Notes under the pieces: generated by a model
Database searches by the model: none
Seen by the model: only the letters and a program-made list of their open reading frames with translations
What the model was told of the DNA's origin: nothing
Shown here: positions 11,498 through 22,657 of the stretch, in pieces
Numbering within the stretch: position 1 is the stretch's first letter
Layout: the number at the start of each line of letters is the position of its first letter
Source of the DNA: Trogon surrucura
Taxonomy: Eukaryota; Chordata; Aves; Trogoniformes; Trogonidae
DNA: 64,000 bases
Assembly (NCBI GenBank): GCA_020746105.1
Contig: CM036617.1
Span: forward strand, 175,612,412-175,676,411
Reading direction: 5' to 3'
Made by a program: the position numbers and the translations under genes

Positions 11498-13600
11498 TCA
11501 TAACTGAACTATACTGCACAGGTTAGTTACTTTGTTTTGGAAGAGTATGTGTTACTTTCACATAGGCTCTCATTGTCTTTGTAGTTGTGTGGAATGGTAT
11601 TTACTGTAGGCAAACAATGCAGATGCTACTTAAATTCTATATTAATATCTGAGTAGACACTATTGTCTGTATATTACATGCTTGACCACTGTTTTCAATC
11701 TCTTCGAATAAGGAGGTTACTGGTTAGTGACGTGTCAAATTTTTGGAGTAACTCCTAATATTTATTCACTGTTTTAGGATCTTTCTCTGGCAAATTGAAG
11801 ACAACAGACAAAAGACTTTCTTTTAAAATTACCCTTACTGGACTATAGGCTACAATTTCAAAACCGGCCCACCAATTATTCAAATAATGGGTTTTTTAGT
11901 TTAATACTGACCATTAACTAAATCAGTACAAAGAATAAAGAAGGTAAACTAGGCAATCAAATTTAAGCACCAATAGTGCTACCTGAAGAATGTCCTTCTG
12001 AAGAATTAAAAATGGTCTCTTGCCTTTACTGTTTTCATATAATGGGAGCTTTTAAACTTGTAAACTAATGCACTTCATAAAATGGGAAACAATCAGTGCA
12101 AGAAAGGAGAATTAAGGAATAATTTATTCATTCTCTTACTTATCTCTCTATTGCATTTCAGACTTGTGTCTATACAACCTTCTCCTACCCTTTTTTCTTT
12201 CTAAATTCCTTTAAGAATGTTGTAAAACCCCAGATAAAGAAAAGTACTTGTGTCAAGCTCCTCTTAAATGTCAGTAAAATCATAAAACTGAGCCAATTTC
12301 ATCGCAACTTCCTAAGTTCGAGCATGTATGTAAAACATTTAAAAAGCAAGTAATCAAACAAGCTAACAGATTGTACAATATCCAGAACTTGTCCCCTTCT
12401 TAATTTGATTGATTTCTGCAGAAATGTGTCTCCACAGAAATGTGTGGAAGACTGGCGGAAACACGGGATTTAAACAAATAGAAGAATACCTGTTTTAAAA
12501 AAACTGTCAGTGAATGTGGGAGAATGTTATTAGGTTTTAAACCAAAAAATAAGATTGCAATTTTTACATCCTCCCAACAGATAGAAGTACAGAGTAATCA
12601 GCAGGAGACCAAAGCGGAGATCATTGTATCATATTTGTCCTCTATTATACCGTAAGTGAAAGAATCTCTTTGATTACAGATGGCAGGAAAAATATTATTG
12701 AATTAATTCTAGGGATAAAAAGTCACGTTTCTTCAGTTCTTCTAAAGACCTGACCAAATCAGCCTTTCTGCAGCTCAGTTTCTCCACCTGTAAAGCTGCA
12801 TAATGAGGAGCTACTGCAAAGTTTTCCAGGAGATATTCATTTCTCATTGAGCCACATCCTGGAGGAATTTAATTACTGAGAGTTACACATGTATCAAAGT
12901 AGAAAAAAAAATGGGCTTTAAAAATGACAAAATCTTTAAAGAGCTATTCTCATCTAATTTGTCATTGATATCTAACCAAATGAGTGAAAAATATCCCTCA
13001 CAGAAAAATCATATTTGTTGACCTTGCAGTGTTTCTACCGTTTGAGAGGGTCAAAATATACATATTTTGTGGGGTTTTTTAGTAGAACAAGTGTAAATCA
13101 TCCAACTCCATCTCTGTCAACAGAATAGAGGATGGGAATGGATTTTTTGAAAATAGGCTTTGTTTATAGGATTTCAGCTTAAAATGTAACTGGCCAGGTA
13201 GCATATATTGACATAAGAACCAAACAGTTAGCTATGGTTTATGAGTGGAAATCACAAAACATTCTTGTCTACTGCTTGTGCAACTGTAATGCTGCCATTA
13301 AGATTTATCTGAAAACTCTTTACAAGAACCAAGAAATTAGTATTAACCATAATGTTTGAAATCCTTTTCATAAAAGACAGATTGAGAATGTTATGGAGAT
13401 ATTTCAAAGAGCTGGAAATTTCACCAAAATGAGTGTAACAATGACAGAAAAATGTCAAAAGAGCCTTACTGTGGAAAGATACAAACTCACAAACACATAG
13501 CACATACCATGCAAACGAGATAAAAAATTGCCCTTGCTGACATAACAGAGATCACAGCAGAAATGGAGTTTGGCAAAGATCTGGAGGATTTCTGATTTTG
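11498..13600. other. AT-rich unique DNA, nothing recognised
   Basis: There are about 2.1 kb without an identifiable repeat, RNA or exon. Short A/T homopolymers occur throughout. Confidence 0.5.
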
Positions 13601-13639
13601 TTTTATTTTTTAATTATTTTATTTTTTTCTTTTTTTTAG

Positions 13640-13830
13640 GTTATGATAATTATAAAAGCATCAAGACCAAAGACAGAAGGAAAGAAATTGCTCTAATGTG
13701 GAAGAAAGACATACCAACTGAAAAAAATGAATCAAAAAAAAATTACACACCAGAAAAACCAGGAAATATTAAAAACTTGAAGAGTCTTCACAATGAACGA
13801 CAGTCACTTTGCTTTACTGTTTTGAAATAA
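13640..13830 (+). other. candidate terminal coding exon, unidentified
   Basis: A long T-rich tract (about 13600-13637) ends in AG at 13638-13639, a good splice-acceptor shape. From 13640 one frame stays open for 62 codons to a TAA at 13828-13830. The peptide begins YDNYKSIKTKDRRKE and is strongly basic, rich in Lys, Asn and Glu, and ends SLCFTVLK. AATAAA signals lie at 13826-13831 (overlapping the stop) and 13897-13902. I do not recognise the protein. The A-rich codons may reflect the local base composition, so a chance frame is quite possible. An LTR begins about 35 bp after the second signal. Confidence 0.25.
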
Positions 13831-13935
13831 ACTATTTCTTTTGTACAGAACTGAAATCAGTTTTGTGGGATCCCATCTATCCATCAAACTCTGAATAATA
13901 AACCATGGGTATTAGTACCCCCTTCCTTTCTGAGT

Positions 13936-14189
13936 AATGTGGCTGTGGCAGGTTGACCTTGTCTGTTTGCAAGACCCCGACCTCCGCCCCGTGTTTTTCC
14001 CTTTCATAAATGTTCTTTCCCTGCGGTGCCACCATCTTGGCTATGGGACCCAACCGTGCTCTGAGGAGCATTGGTTGGAGCTGGCCAGAACTGGCTGTGT
14101 CCGGCCTGGAGCAGTCCCGGTCTCCCCTCACAGAGGTGACCCTGCAGCTACTGCTGGCCACAGAAGCTGACGTTGTACAGCATTTGACA
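13936..14189 (-). mobile_element. short ERVL-related LTR fragment (about 254 bp)
   Basis: The plus strand begins TGTGGCTGTGGCAGGTTGACC at 13938 and ends TTTGACA at 14189, so TG...CA ends are present. TGAGT occurs at 13931-13935 and again at 14190-14194, a likely 5-bp duplication, although two extra bases separate the first copy from the TG. The inner part ('gtgccaccatcttggct' to 'gtgaccctgcagc') matches 61110-61225, where the element is much longer. It is therefore a shortened relative of that LTR. The GC-rich overlapping frames here are not genes. Confidence 0.6.
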
Positions 14190-16333
14190 TGAGTCCATAA
14201 AGTTACTAATTCCCACCTTTTACTAACAAAATGGGATACTTTCTGTTCAATTACTGTGTGGGTCTTGTTCCCTTATCTTATGTGATTATCAAAGGGATAA
14301 TCTTTATGTGATGTACGTGATTATCTTTACTTCTTTATTTCCAGTATATCTCAGCTTTTTCACTTTTTAATGAAACAAAGCATTTGTTATATTAACTGCA
14401 GTTTTATATCTTCTAAAGAAATTAATTTTCCTGAACTGTCCTACTATGGAGACGTCGTTGGCAGGAGGTATTTTATGCTGGTAATTTTTTCCCTGAAAAG
14501 AAAAGATTTGTGTTCCCTAATCCCAGGACCTTTAATTATCTCTTTAATACACTTTTAGCTATAAATCATCATTTATAGGGCTTTTTTTCTTATAATCACA
14601 CTTCTGGACATGTCTGCACTACACAATATAATGTTATGTTAAAGATTACCTGGTATATTTATGCGGGGAGGTCAAGCGTGTGGGTACAACTGTGGGTTCC
14701 AGTAAAAATGTGTTAGCAAGGCAGATAATGGCCATACTAATTATCTCCATCTCAAGGCAACACTAATTAGCTGATTCTCAGCAATGTGCTGAGCTATACT
14801 GCTCAGAGTTCCTGCAGTTCCTGAGCAACTTCACTTGAATCAAGCTAAAGTGTCTTCTGTTCAGGCACATGCGTACTCCCTGAAACTAAATCTATGGAGT
14901 CATACGGCCTCCAGAGCTGCCTCATACCCAGCCTCTTCCACTGCCAAGCACCTGCCTACTACAACTTATGCCCACTAATCAAACAAATTAAGATTTAGAA
15001 AACTGCCTTCTGGCAGGGTTCCTTTCCTAAATATGGGCTTCTTGTTTTCAAAATAGCCAGTTGGATTTGTGTAAAAATCAAGAAAACTATAATGTATTTT
15101 CCTTGAAGATGGACAATGTAATTTTCACAAGAGAATCGTTTTATCTTCACTTAGTCATATTAAACCAATATGTTTATATTCACCTGCATGAGGGCCTTTT
15201 ATACGCTCAAGTAAAGACCAAACTGTTTATGTATTCTTGGGTGGTATTTTGCTGTGACTTTTTTTATTTACAGTATATTACTCCTGATATTGTGACATGC
15301 TGCTCACTGAAGTCTGTTACAAGAAAATTTAAAAAAAAAAAAAAAGAAATACTGTTTACAACCAGTCCATGACAGTTATTTTGGATCAAAGCTATTTTAC
15401 TAAGCCTGAGAAGCTTCCCCTAGTCTGTACCTTCAGTCAGATTAATATTGATGTAGACTTTTTACATGACCTTTTATATCGGAGATACTCAATTTGGTAT
15501 AACTGATGGCATTGCACTCCAGAAGTAAATGTACATCAAGTTTGCAAATTGCTTCCCATACTTTATTAATAAGCTGATAATAAGCGTGATATCTGGCATT
15601 TAAAATGTTTTCAGGACTTTCTGATAGCAGATCAAAAAATCCTGTGAAGATATATCCAACCCTACAGGTTGTAAGTAAGGTCTAATATAGGAACAGATAT
15701 GTTGATTCCACTGAGTGTTCATATTTGGCTGAATTTGTAGATGCAATTAAACTATTAGAATGAAAATCCTGGTCTTCATTACATTGCACAACGACTTTCT
15801 CCCCCATTGGAGACTACTTTCTCTGCATAAAACAACAAAACTTTTCAAAGTACAAGTTGACATTCAGGTTAAAACAAACATTCTGTTTGATATTGAAATC
15901 CCAATAAATTACTTTATGTCAGAAAGCATAGAAAAAAAATAAATGAATTTTGAAACAATAAAGTTGCTAAGGGTTTAAATAAAGTATCCTTTACAGATAG
16001 TATAAAAGATAAGTTGATAAAGTAGAATTAAATGAAACCTGCAGGCTTTACCTATTTGTGTCTGTTACTATGAGAGACTACTTTTTTAAAATGATTCCAG
16101 CCTGTTCCATGTCTTTAAAATTATTTTGAAAAAAAAAAATAAATTAGAAACAATACTTCAGTGATGTATTGAAAATAAGTAATGAAAAGGACAAATTTAC
16201 TTAAAATTTGAAGTAGTTGCATAATTCTTTCAGTTAGAAAACATTCCTCATACCAGTATTTGTGAGAGAGACGGACTGTGAGAGAATAGGCTAAAGACAG
16301 TTCCAGGTAGTCATCCTAATGAACTACCAGTAG
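14190..16333. other. AT-rich unique DNA, nothing recognised
   Basis: No repeat family, RNA or exon is recognised. The 103-codon plus-strand frame at 15061-15372 runs through a 15-base A run and has no domain or initiation context. Confidence 0.5.
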
Positions 16334-16373
16334 TAGTGTATACTAGTGTATACTAGTGTACACTAGTGTATAG
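16334..16373. repeat. 10-bp minisatellite, four copies
   Basis: There are four tandem units of TAGTGTATAC; the third and fourth carry one change each. Each unit junction contains the palindrome ACTAGT, so the array is partly self-complementary. Confidence 0.9.
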
Positions 16374-17221
16374 ATATGTTCCTATTTTTTGATGAAGGTG
16401 TTTTTAATGTCAAAAAATCTCAAATTATTTTGGCCAAAAATAAAGATAAGAACAAAATAACATGTCAAATTCTTTCCTAAAATATTATCTGACTTAATAG
16501 ATTGCAAGTATTGTGAGGCAAGATGCTCAAAAATCAAATTCTCATTTCTTTTCTTTATAACCATGTGGGATGGTTTGTTTTTTTTTTTCCATGAAGCCAA
16601 CAATTCTGCTAAAATGTTTTTTAACAATTTAACTTCTGTACTTGTTTATGCTGGGCCCAGAGTTCAGGGACTCAAAGTATCCCTGCAACTAGCGCTCAAG
16701 CAAAAATCATCTCTCACAATAATTTCCTCTGTACATGCCACTTCCCACTGTCCTCTATCTTTTTTGGCTTGAGAAATCCATAACGTATTATCTTTGGCAA
16801 TTGTTCAGGAACCATAAGCAAAGCGTCTATTCCAAGCCTGTCCCTAGGTATTTGAAATTTACATGTTATTCCCAATCTTTCCATTACTTCTCAGAACACT
16901 TGCCAAAATAGGAGTAATGTATAAATCATCAAAATCAAAGACAGACGAAGAGTGTGGTCAAACACTTTTCTGTTGTCCCAAGTTTTAGACTTGAAATTTC
17001 TAAAGATAAAGACTTTAAAAGGGTCCTCAGAGCTCCCCACATCTTCAGAAATACCTAGGACTAGGAGTCGTATCTTTGGTACAGAACTTATCTAGGTTAG
17101 AGGACCTCCAATTTTGCATGTATAAAAGGCTGCTCGGATGCAAACCCCGTGGATGATGATACACTCCTTGATAGCTTTCTTTCAATTACAGGTTAGAAAG
17201 AGGATATAAAATGAGAGATTG
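16374..17221. other. AT-rich unique DNA, nothing recognised
   Basis: No feature can be supported. Overlapping frames on both strands at 16382-16772 lack domains. Confidence 0.5.
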
Positions 17222-17292
17222 ATGGTGGGGGGTGGATTTTCAGACTAGATGACCTTTGGAGTCATTTTAAGACTAAGCTTTCTGTAATGACT
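17222..17292 (+). mobile_element. CR1 LINE 3' end, decayed fragment
   Basis: 'gactagatgacctttggag' followed by a decayed 'tcattttaagactaagc' and 'tttctgtaatgac' keeps the order and spacing of a CR1 tail (the 'ggactagatgacc' block, the 'tccaacc' region, then octamers). Only about 70 bp remain. I am less sure of this copy than of the others because the octamer repeat is almost gone. Confidence 0.5.
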
Positions 17293-18399
17293 TATATGTA
17301 TAGGATTTAACATGGATGTTTCTATGTGCTGTTCCTAACACTATTTATTTTATGCAACAGAAGTGGGTGACAAAAATAAGCAGATATGTGCAACAGAATC
17401 TTTCTTATTATGTCACATCTTTCTTATTAAGTGAAGAAGCCCTCTCAGTCTTAACTGCGGCTCATAGGATTCATCAAAATGGATAATCGAAAATTATTTT
17501 TTAAGGACCAGTTTTCAGCTAGATTGAGTTCTTTAGGACTTCTAAATACCTCCCACTGATCACACTATTGTATAACTGGGCTTTATTTCCACCAAAAAGG
17601 CGTAAGCAAAACATCCACATGTTGAAAGAGCTCTTTGTATTTTGTTACAACACAAAAGACTGAATATGACTAAAATATGTGCAGCAGGTCTTAATGAGCA
17701 AGATAAAAGGGAGTAGGTTTCCACTATCCAATCTTAAATTGTTCATGTATATTTTTATCTGTAGAAATTGAGTTTGCATTCACATCAGTAATTTTTGCCA
17801 TTTTAGCAATTTACTTTCCATTAGCTCATGCATGTCTCTGCATCTAACCACAACCTGTTTTTAATTAAAATCTCAGTGAAAGAACTACACAGGCAAGTTT
17901 TCCTCAGGTCTAAGACAAACTCATGAGTTACATTGGCTCAGCTAAATGTAGCACTTGTCCAAGTTTTCTTATTTGATCGAATCTGTAAAGTGTGTTTTGT
18001 GTTACTACTTCATACTGATACAACAAGACTGTTTTTCCTTGCAACTTAGGAGCATAATCCTATGCATAAACTAGAATGGCTGACGTTTGCATTTCATGAT
18101 CCAGCTGGTGTGACATGGCTTTTACATGTAAAATTCGGATCCACTACTTCGAAGAGTCGTACCTTTGTCTCTTACACTCGTCTTAATGATATTCTTGGGA
18201 GTCACAGCAGAAAAAGGACAAAAATACGTGCCGTTTTTTAAAAAAACTTGTGACACCCTTGATTTTATTGCATTTGCATAATTATTGGTAGTGTGTCACA
18301 ACAACAAAATATGTGAAAATACCATATTCACAATGAACAAGAGCAGTTTATGATGTTCTGTCTATTTCTATAATTTTCTCCTGGTTCAATATTGACAGG
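17293..18399. other. AT-rich unique DNA, nothing recognised
   Basis: No gene or repeat is seen in this 1.1-kb stretch. Confidence 0.5.
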
Positions 18400-18790
18400 T
18401 CTGTTTCAAGAGGGGGATGAGGCAGGAAACAATGGTGACCCATGCACAGGCTGTGCCTTCCCATGTGGTCCCACATGGTCTGAGCACTGCAAGCAGAGCC
18501 GGATGCTGGAGTCAGGGTTCCAATGACAACCCCAGAAAGGGTGAGAGGATGAAATAAGTCCATCCAGGGTTCATCCAGGAACCCCATCAGCAGGAGTAGG
18601 AGATGGGGTTGTAGCAAATACAACTTAGGTCCAAGATCCACCCCAGGGCTGGAGACAGGTACACCTCTGATAGTTCATGGGAGGTTTGATTGCTCAGGCC
18701 CCAGCTGAGAACAGGCTGTCAGGCCCTTGAGCAGGGTGTGCTCAGAGAAATTAAAGCCTATCTGTGCACTCAAGACCTTGCCGCTATTTC
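18400..18790 (-). repeat. interspersed repeat, probably LTR-derived, related to 51958-52431
   Basis: A GC-richer island lies in AT-rich DNA. Blocks such as 'gtccatccagg', 'caggagtaggagat', 'aggtccaag' and 'gtgaccca' recur in the same order at 51958-52431. Similar sequence, as I remember it, is dispersed in other bird genomes. The minus-strand frame (18348-18641) has a Leu/Trp-rich, non-domain composition typical of such repeats. I infer an LTR or LTR-internal origin, but I could not place terminal TG/CA ends or a duplication. Confidence 0.5.
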
Positions 18791-20099
18791 TCACGACTAG
18801 AAAAGTTTTATCTTCTACCAATCTGCATTCTCTTCTATTTACTTAAACAACCGGTATAGAAGACTATTCACAGCTTCTCTTAAAGTTTACACTTAAACTC
18901 ACAGGAAAAAGTTTTGCACCCAAGCTATGTCTACAAGCATTGCTGCAGGATCTCCAGGTAATTATTTTGACAAGTTTGTTTCTTAAACATCTTGGTAACT
19001 TACTGAAATTCTGACTTTCTCCTTCTGTCTGTTTATGTTGCTTCAGCAATAGCTGCTCAGCAGGCTCACGAAGATTCCTGCATCCAGTTTTGCTTTGACT
19101 TAGTCTGAGATGAAAACTAATATTTCACAGAAAGAATAAAAGGACTAAAATAAATAAAGATTTCCCAAGTATTTTGTATATGCACTATAGATTATAAAAT
19201 AGTTTATTGTCATAGTAATAGAAAGATTCAAAGATGTCATTTTTTATGGAAAATTTACTACTACATGCTTTTGCATTTTTACTTCAACCAAGAGCAATTT
19301 AATCATAACATTAAATGTCAAATGTATCAGCTACCGACATAAACTAGTTTTCTAAATTTTCTCTGAATACCTCAAAGTCTTAACTATTTGGCTTGCAAAA
19401 AATTACAGATATAGGCTACCTTTGATTCAGCTACATTAACAATTTTTTAAAAAGATGCAGTAACTTTTCACATTCTTTGTTATAAGGGTACTGCTATTCT
19501 AGTGGAATTCACTTAGTTTGAACAAACTACATTTTAATTATAAATGTGTATTCCCATAATCCTACACAGTAGAGAAGATTTGCATACATTCTGTCTGTCA
19601 GGTTTTTTTTTATAAGACTCAGTTTCATCCATCTATGTCAGCACTGAGGATATGTGGTAATACTTTTTTGGGAGCTTGGGTTTTGGGGGTTTTTTTGGGA
19701 GGAGTTCTTTTGGTTGGTTCATTTCTGGTTTGTATGTTTGTTTTGTTTTTGTGGCGTATTAGAAGGGAAAATTATCTCCCAGTTTGACAAATGCATAAAA
19801 CACAATGAATTTTTCATAGCCCTCAAGATATAACATCTTAATTGAATATGCACTGCAATACTCTATGGGAGTTCTTGAACGGTCACTAAAAATTACATCT
19901 CTTTAGAGTTTTCGACAAGATATAAGACATCAATCTGCTAAAGGATATCAGTACAAAAGGTAAGCATCAGTGTACATATCTACATCAAGAGTAGTAGCCC
20001 AGGAACATTTTAAAGCCCATGAAAACAAATTGGCATTTTAAGATGCTGTCACATTAATCTTATTCCATGTGCCATACCTGGACCCAGACATGTCAATTA
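18791..20099. other. AT-rich unique DNA with a G-quadruplex motif
   Basis: No gene or mobile element is recognised. A canonical four-run G motif lies at 19670-19699, listed separately, inside a G/T-rich stretch that runs to about 19755. Confidence 0.5.
19670..19699 (+). other. canonical G-quadruplex motif
   Basis: Four G runs (3, 3, 5 and 3 Gs) are separated by loops of 5, 4 and 7 bases, which meets the usual G3+N1-7 definition. It lies in G/T-rich low-complexity DNA. No promoter or gene is seen next to it, so any role is unknown. Confidence 0.8.
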
Positions 20100-20372
20100 C
20101 ACAGAATCACAGAATGTTAGGAATTGGAAGGGACCTCTGAAGGTCATCTAGTCCAACCTCCCTGCTAGAGTAGGATCATGTGGAGCAGATCAGAGAGGAA
20201 CACATCAATAGTGGTTTTGAATGTCTCCAGAGATGGAGACTCCACAACCTCCTTGGGCAGCCTGTCCCAGTGCATGGTTAACCTCACAGTAAAGAAGTGT
20301 TTCCTTAAGTTTAGGATGAACCTCTTGTTTTCCTTTTTGTGACCATTGCCCCTTGTCCTGTCACTCATGTAC
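20100..20372 (-). mobile_element. CR1 LINE 3' fragment with RT C-terminus
   Basis: The minus strand encodes the C-terminal end of CR1 ORF2 without interruption for about 60 codons: SDRTRGNGHKKENKRF, then [27 protein letters not shown]. It is followed by the 3' tail ('gactagatgacc', 'ttccaa') and octamers. The copy is 5'-truncated. The '[12 protein letters not shown]' wording is shared with the copy at 27809, so the two are probably the same subfamily. Confidence 0.95.
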
Positions 20373-21699
20373 TTATATACAGTCCTCTAGGACCAATTTA
20401 GGCCTCTGAAGAGTATCTGAGTTATATGCACAAGTCTGCATTACAAAAGAAATAGATGCGCTTTTTTGCCTTTTGTTTTTTTGTGTTTTTTTTTTGCAAC
20501 AGCAACTGAAAACTGATTAGGTGCTAATATTACATCTAAAATAGCTATAGAAATCTTAGGTACCTGGAACTTGCTCCCCAAGATTCTGAGAATGGAAATA
20601 TTTAGGATCTCAGAAAGGGGATTTCTACAATGAGCATCTTCAGTAAGGAATTACCTAAAAGAACACAAAGGGCAAAGCATCAGGATGAGCCTTAAACTGC
20701 ACTCCTGTCTAGAATTAGATGCCTTCCTCTGTTCTGCAGTTACATTCACACCTTGGATTCCTATCCCTCCAGGTCAGAAGTCTCCCAGATACTTTAATTT
20801 TCATTATCAGAAGTCCCACTAAGTTCAAGAGCCTTTATTGGCATTATTTAGCCATGACTTTTGTAACTAAAAGCTCATTGTCACTCTAAGTCACCACCCC
20901 TACAGCCATAATTTACATATTACAGTTTTTGCATTTCTAGGTCCAAAATATGAGAAAATAGGGACAGAGATGCGAAAGACCTAAAGTGTATAAATCCTAT
21001 CTAAGCTGCAGAAAGACATAGAGTACTGTTTAGGCTGGGATAATTCCTCTTTTATGTAGTTATTTTAAATTATTAATATTAAAGAGAGAAAATAAGGAAG
21101 TCATGTAAGCCTGGGCAGAGCTCAGAAACATGTGGAAGTGGCCATCCATCTTTAAATGCAGACTAGCCAGGCTTACTATTAAAAAGCAGTAAGTAGTATA
21201 CAGAGACATCATTTACACAGCAATAATCTTTGCAGATTTGATCAAAAGTTTAAAACACTCCATCAGTTTTAAACATATTTATTCAAACTGGCTGGTGCTT
21301 AGGGGTCCCTATTACAATTTAATTAATCTGCTTGTTAGAGTTGACCCAGCTGAACCTCTTTCTTCCCTGCCAAACGCTGTGAGTCACTCCACCTTCCTTA
21401 AAATCCATTCTGTGACAACTGAGGAAAAACGTGTTTTATATTAGACTAAATATTAGACTATTGTGTTTGTCTTTTCAAACTTCCATTCCTTGCCAGATCA
21501 AACACTTGAACTTACTGTAAGTCAGAAGTGTATATTTTTGGGAAGCTGAAACTCACCAATGACAAGTTGGAGAAATGCACTATGTCAGCAAACTGTTCAT
21601 CCTAAACATTGTTCTTAGCTTAAATAAATCCTCTGCTTTTCATCATCTATTGCAACGTACTACTATTTTTCTTTGGAGTACAATGCCACAAGAGTGAGA
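20373..21699. other. AT-rich unique DNA, nothing recognised
   Basis: No repeat, RNA gene or exon could be supported. The frame at 21238-21444 has no domain. Confidence 0.5.
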
Positions 21700-22050
21700 A
21701 GACACGTTCATAAAATATATGTCCAGGCTGCTTCAAAAACAGGCTGGTCCCCAGTAGAAATTAAGGCAGGCAAAACCCTTCTGTAACTTATGTTCAGCTG
21801 CAAAGGAGAACTGCAGCAGTGAGGAGCAGCTGGAGCACAGGCACACTGCTGCAACACCTTCTCCTCTGTCACCTTCTCCTTTGGCCATGACCCAGCACCT
21901 CGCAGCCTGAGCCAGGAGAAGGTTTCCTGCAGGTTTTGCCCCATCAGCTCCATGCCACTAGTGATCTTCCTCTGGGGCCAGCTCTGGGTGATTTATGGCC
22001 CCTTTGCATCAGCAGAGCTGCTAGAAGTTGAGCCTCGAAGATAAAATTAA
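21700..22050. other. GC-rich patch, unidentified
   Basis: The segment from about 21715 to 22030 is clearly more GC-rich than its surroundings, with many CAG/CTG steps such as 'gcagcagtgaggagcagctgg' broken by other sequence. It resembles the body of an interspersed repeat, but I cannot name a family or see terminal repeats. The minus-strand frame at 21708-21953 shows no domain. Confidence 0.3.
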
Positions 22051-22508
22051 GGAGGTTTATTGGACAGTGGTTCGTGTTAACGTATTTGACAAGAAAATTA
22101 ATGTTGTACTGTTTAGAATTTCAACTGGACACACACTCTAAGTAGTAAATTATTAGTTCCCCAAAAGGCAAAAGATCTTCTTAAACTTAAAAAAACCTTG
22201 TACTTTGAACAAAGGGTCTAAGCAGATAACTATCATATTATGATCATGTCCCTTACAAAGAGTAAATTAATTTTTAGGAACTTCAAAAAAAGATGGAGGA
22301 AGAGGGCGAACAGTTAAATGTAGATAACTGTAAGAATTCAAAGAGAGAGTTGTAGTATATCTTTTAGTTTTTATCCCATCCTGGGTTTCATGTTTCTAAA
22401 CAGAAATTTTTCATAAAACAACAGAAGGAAAATTATTTGTATTAAGACAGGGAAATAGTAAAGAAAAGGAGTTTCACAGACTGTTGAAGTAGAGCTAGAC
22501 TTATAAAT

Positions 22509-22657
22509 CCCCTGGATCAATACAATATTCAAGGACAGGTTAGACGGAGCTTTGAGCACCCTGGTCTAGTAGGAGGTGTCTCTGTCCATAGCAGGGGGGT
22601 TGAAACTAGATAATCTTTAAGGTCTCTTCCAACCAAAACCATACCATGATTTTATGA
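22509..22657 (+). mobile_element. CR1 LINE 3' end
   Basis: Blocks in CR1 order: 'tattcaaggacaggttagac', 'ctggtctagtaggaggtgtc', 'ggggggttgaaactagataa', 'ggtctcttccaacca' and a decayed octamer end 'ccatgattttatga'. It is truncated to about 150 bp. Its tail is more worn than that of 7856-7985. Confidence 0.9.

Noticed and set aside
16334-16373. A CRISPR-like array
   Set aside because: The units are 10 bp, contiguous and without spacers, in a vertebrate genome; this is a minisatellite.
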